Notes under the pieces: model-generated
What the model saw: the letters and a program-made list of their open reading frames with translations, nothing else
What the model was told of the DNA's origin: nothing
Databases searched by the model: none
Program-made: the position numbers and the translations under genes
Assembly (NCBI GenBank): GCA_001797365.1
Contig: MGPH01000059.1
Coordinates: 34,493 to 79,669, forward strand
Length of the DNA stretch: 45,177 nucleotides
Source: Deltaproteobacteria bacterium GWA2_45_12
Lineage (GTDB): Bacteria > UBA10199
Reading direction: 5' to 3'
In this document: in pieces, positions 44,354 to 45,177 of the stretch
How positions within the stretch are numbered: the first letter of the stretch is position 1
Layout of the letters: each line of letters starts with the position of its first letter

Positions 44354-45177
44354 CAAATCTCCTTTTTCACCCATACACCCATCAAAGAATCATCATAACC
44401 GACTTCCCAGTCCTCTTGGGATTGCAAATAATCGGCCAGGGGTTTGTTCTGGCCCAAATGTGCTTTTGAAAGCACCAGGGTTTTAACGCCCAAGTTTTCC
44501 CAAAGTTTGGTTAGTTCATCCGGTTTATTGGCCACGCCCATCACCTGATGCAAAAACTCTTCTCCGTAAACAGGAGTGCGGGTGTCCACAAAAACCTTAT
44601 TACGCGGCCATAAACGAAAAATCAGATATCCCCCCAAATCCATCGAATTATAAACAGCTCCTTTTGGAGGGTATGCAAACAAATAATTTCCTCCCGCCCA
44701 CGAAAAAGCAGAATGATCAAATCCAACACTGAGAGATCTTCCTAAAATAAAATCCAGACGGCCTTGTTCAGCATTGTACCGCGCCCCTTGAATCCAGCCA
44801 TTTCTGGCCCACAATAAAGGGATCACAACAAGGATTCCCAACAGAAGAAATTTTACCCGCAAAAAAAACTCTCCTGCTTTTTCCCGTACCCATTTAAGAG
44901 AACTTAAACTTCCCAACAAAACAAACATCACCACTACAGCATAAAAAACGAAACGTTGATGCTTAAAGGCCAAAAAAGAAAAATAAAGCGATGCTAAAAT
45001 AAGTCCCAAGTTTTTTGGAACATCCCGATAAGAAAAAAGAAGCCCTATTCCAGCTATCAGACACAATCCCAGAAAAAGCCAGATAGTCAGATAAGAAAAA
45101 TGTCCTGCCGATAGAAGAGGAACCCAATCAGACACACGAGCCATTGTGACTGGGGCTGCCATGTGTTTAAAGGGATA
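44350..45177 (-). CDS. Membrane protein, GT39-like C-terminal part (partial)
   Basis: The frame is open to the window edge, so this is the C-terminal 275 residues of a longer protein whose N-terminus lies outside. At least four membrane segments are visible (YLTIWLFLGLCLIAGIGLLF, LGLILASLYFSFLAF, FVFYAVVVMFVLLGSL, FLLLGILVVIPLLWA). They are followed by a soluble C-terminal domain containing GAVYNSMDLGGYLIFRLWPRNKVFVDTRTPVYGEEF. That pattern occurs in dolichyl-phosphate-mannose-type (GT39-like) and related multi-spanning glycosyltransferases of unknown substrate. Its stop overlaps the ald start. No catalytic residues can be judged because the N-terminal loop is missing. Confidence 0.6.
   Translation of the reverse strand, partial: YPFKHMAAPVTMARVSDWVPLLSAGHFSYLTIWLFLGLCLIAGIGLLFSYRDVPKNLGLILASLYFSFLAFKHQRFVFYAVVVMFVLLGSLSSLKWVREKAGEFFLRVKFLLLGILVVIPLLWARNGWIQGARYNAEQGRLDFILGRSLSVGFDHSAFSWAGGNYLFAYPPKGAVYNSMDLGGYLIFRLWPRNKVFVDTRTPVYGEEFLHQVMGVANKPDELTKLWENLGVKTLVLSKAHLGQNKPLADYLQSQEDWEVGYDDSLMGVWVKKEIW

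Overview
The window looks like an ordinary chromosomal stretch of a Gram-negative bacterium, not a plasmid or prophage. The signs are separate YajC, SecD and SecF, a class A PBP, RNase R and a Coa1-like membrane protein. The gene orders tgt-yajC-secD-secF-recJ, recA-alaS and pyrR-pyrB-pyrC-carA-carB, and the moderate-to-low GC, fit an uncultured 'deltaproteobacterial-type' lineage. That placement is inference and of low certainty. Most genes lie on the minus strand.

Layout. Positions 1-4184 form an accessory stretch: a truncated secreted PPC/NBR1-Ig-like protein, an HEYGH metalloprotease-like protein with an unrecognised neighbour, and a membrane-anchored Coa1-like/Ig-like protein. A bidirectional terminator at 4213-4268 and a phasin-like coiled-coil protein follow. 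The tgt-yajC-secD-secF-recJ operon (10835 down to 4955) is tightly packed with overlapping stop/start codons. Divergent from it are cysC and cysH (sulfate assimilation), converging on alaS. recA lies upstream of alaS with its own promoter and leader hairpin. Upstream of recA comes pheA-tyrA-aroA (aromatic amino acids), then a MazF/RHH toxin-antitoxin pair with a palindromic operator. A divergent methyltransferase-like gene, tRNA-Gly(GCC), rnr, a MITE-like element and tRNA-Leu(CAG) follow.

At 24480-31037 there is a PBP1A gene, a nucleotidyltransferase and CDP-alcohol phosphatidyltransferase pair, a convergent gene fusing a degenerate nucleotidyltransferase region to a second CDP-alcohol phosphatidyltransferase, a small secreted protein and pyrE. 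A DksA-like regulator and a DciA-like gene diverge at about 31.5 kb. The pyrimidine operon pyrRBC-carAB (39198 down to 31928) starts from a near-consensus sigma70 promoter followed by an intrinsic-terminator attenuator next to pyrR. The right end holds a membrane protein, a degenerate PlsC-like acyltransferase, a methyltransferase-like protein, alanine dehydrogenase and the C-terminal part of a GT39-like membrane protein.

The most distinctive structure is not a gene. It is a family of short REP-like palindromes (about 25-46 bp, in ten places) whose outer end is GTAG or GTAA. In five genes (cysH, alaS, carA, pyrC and the CDP-alcohol phosphatidyltransferase) that terminal tetranucleotide supplies the stop codon, always in the same phase. 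A sixth copy is inserted in frame inside pyrC and is translated as the peptide [11 protein letters not shown]. No CRISPR array, prophage, integron or complete insertion sequence was seen.
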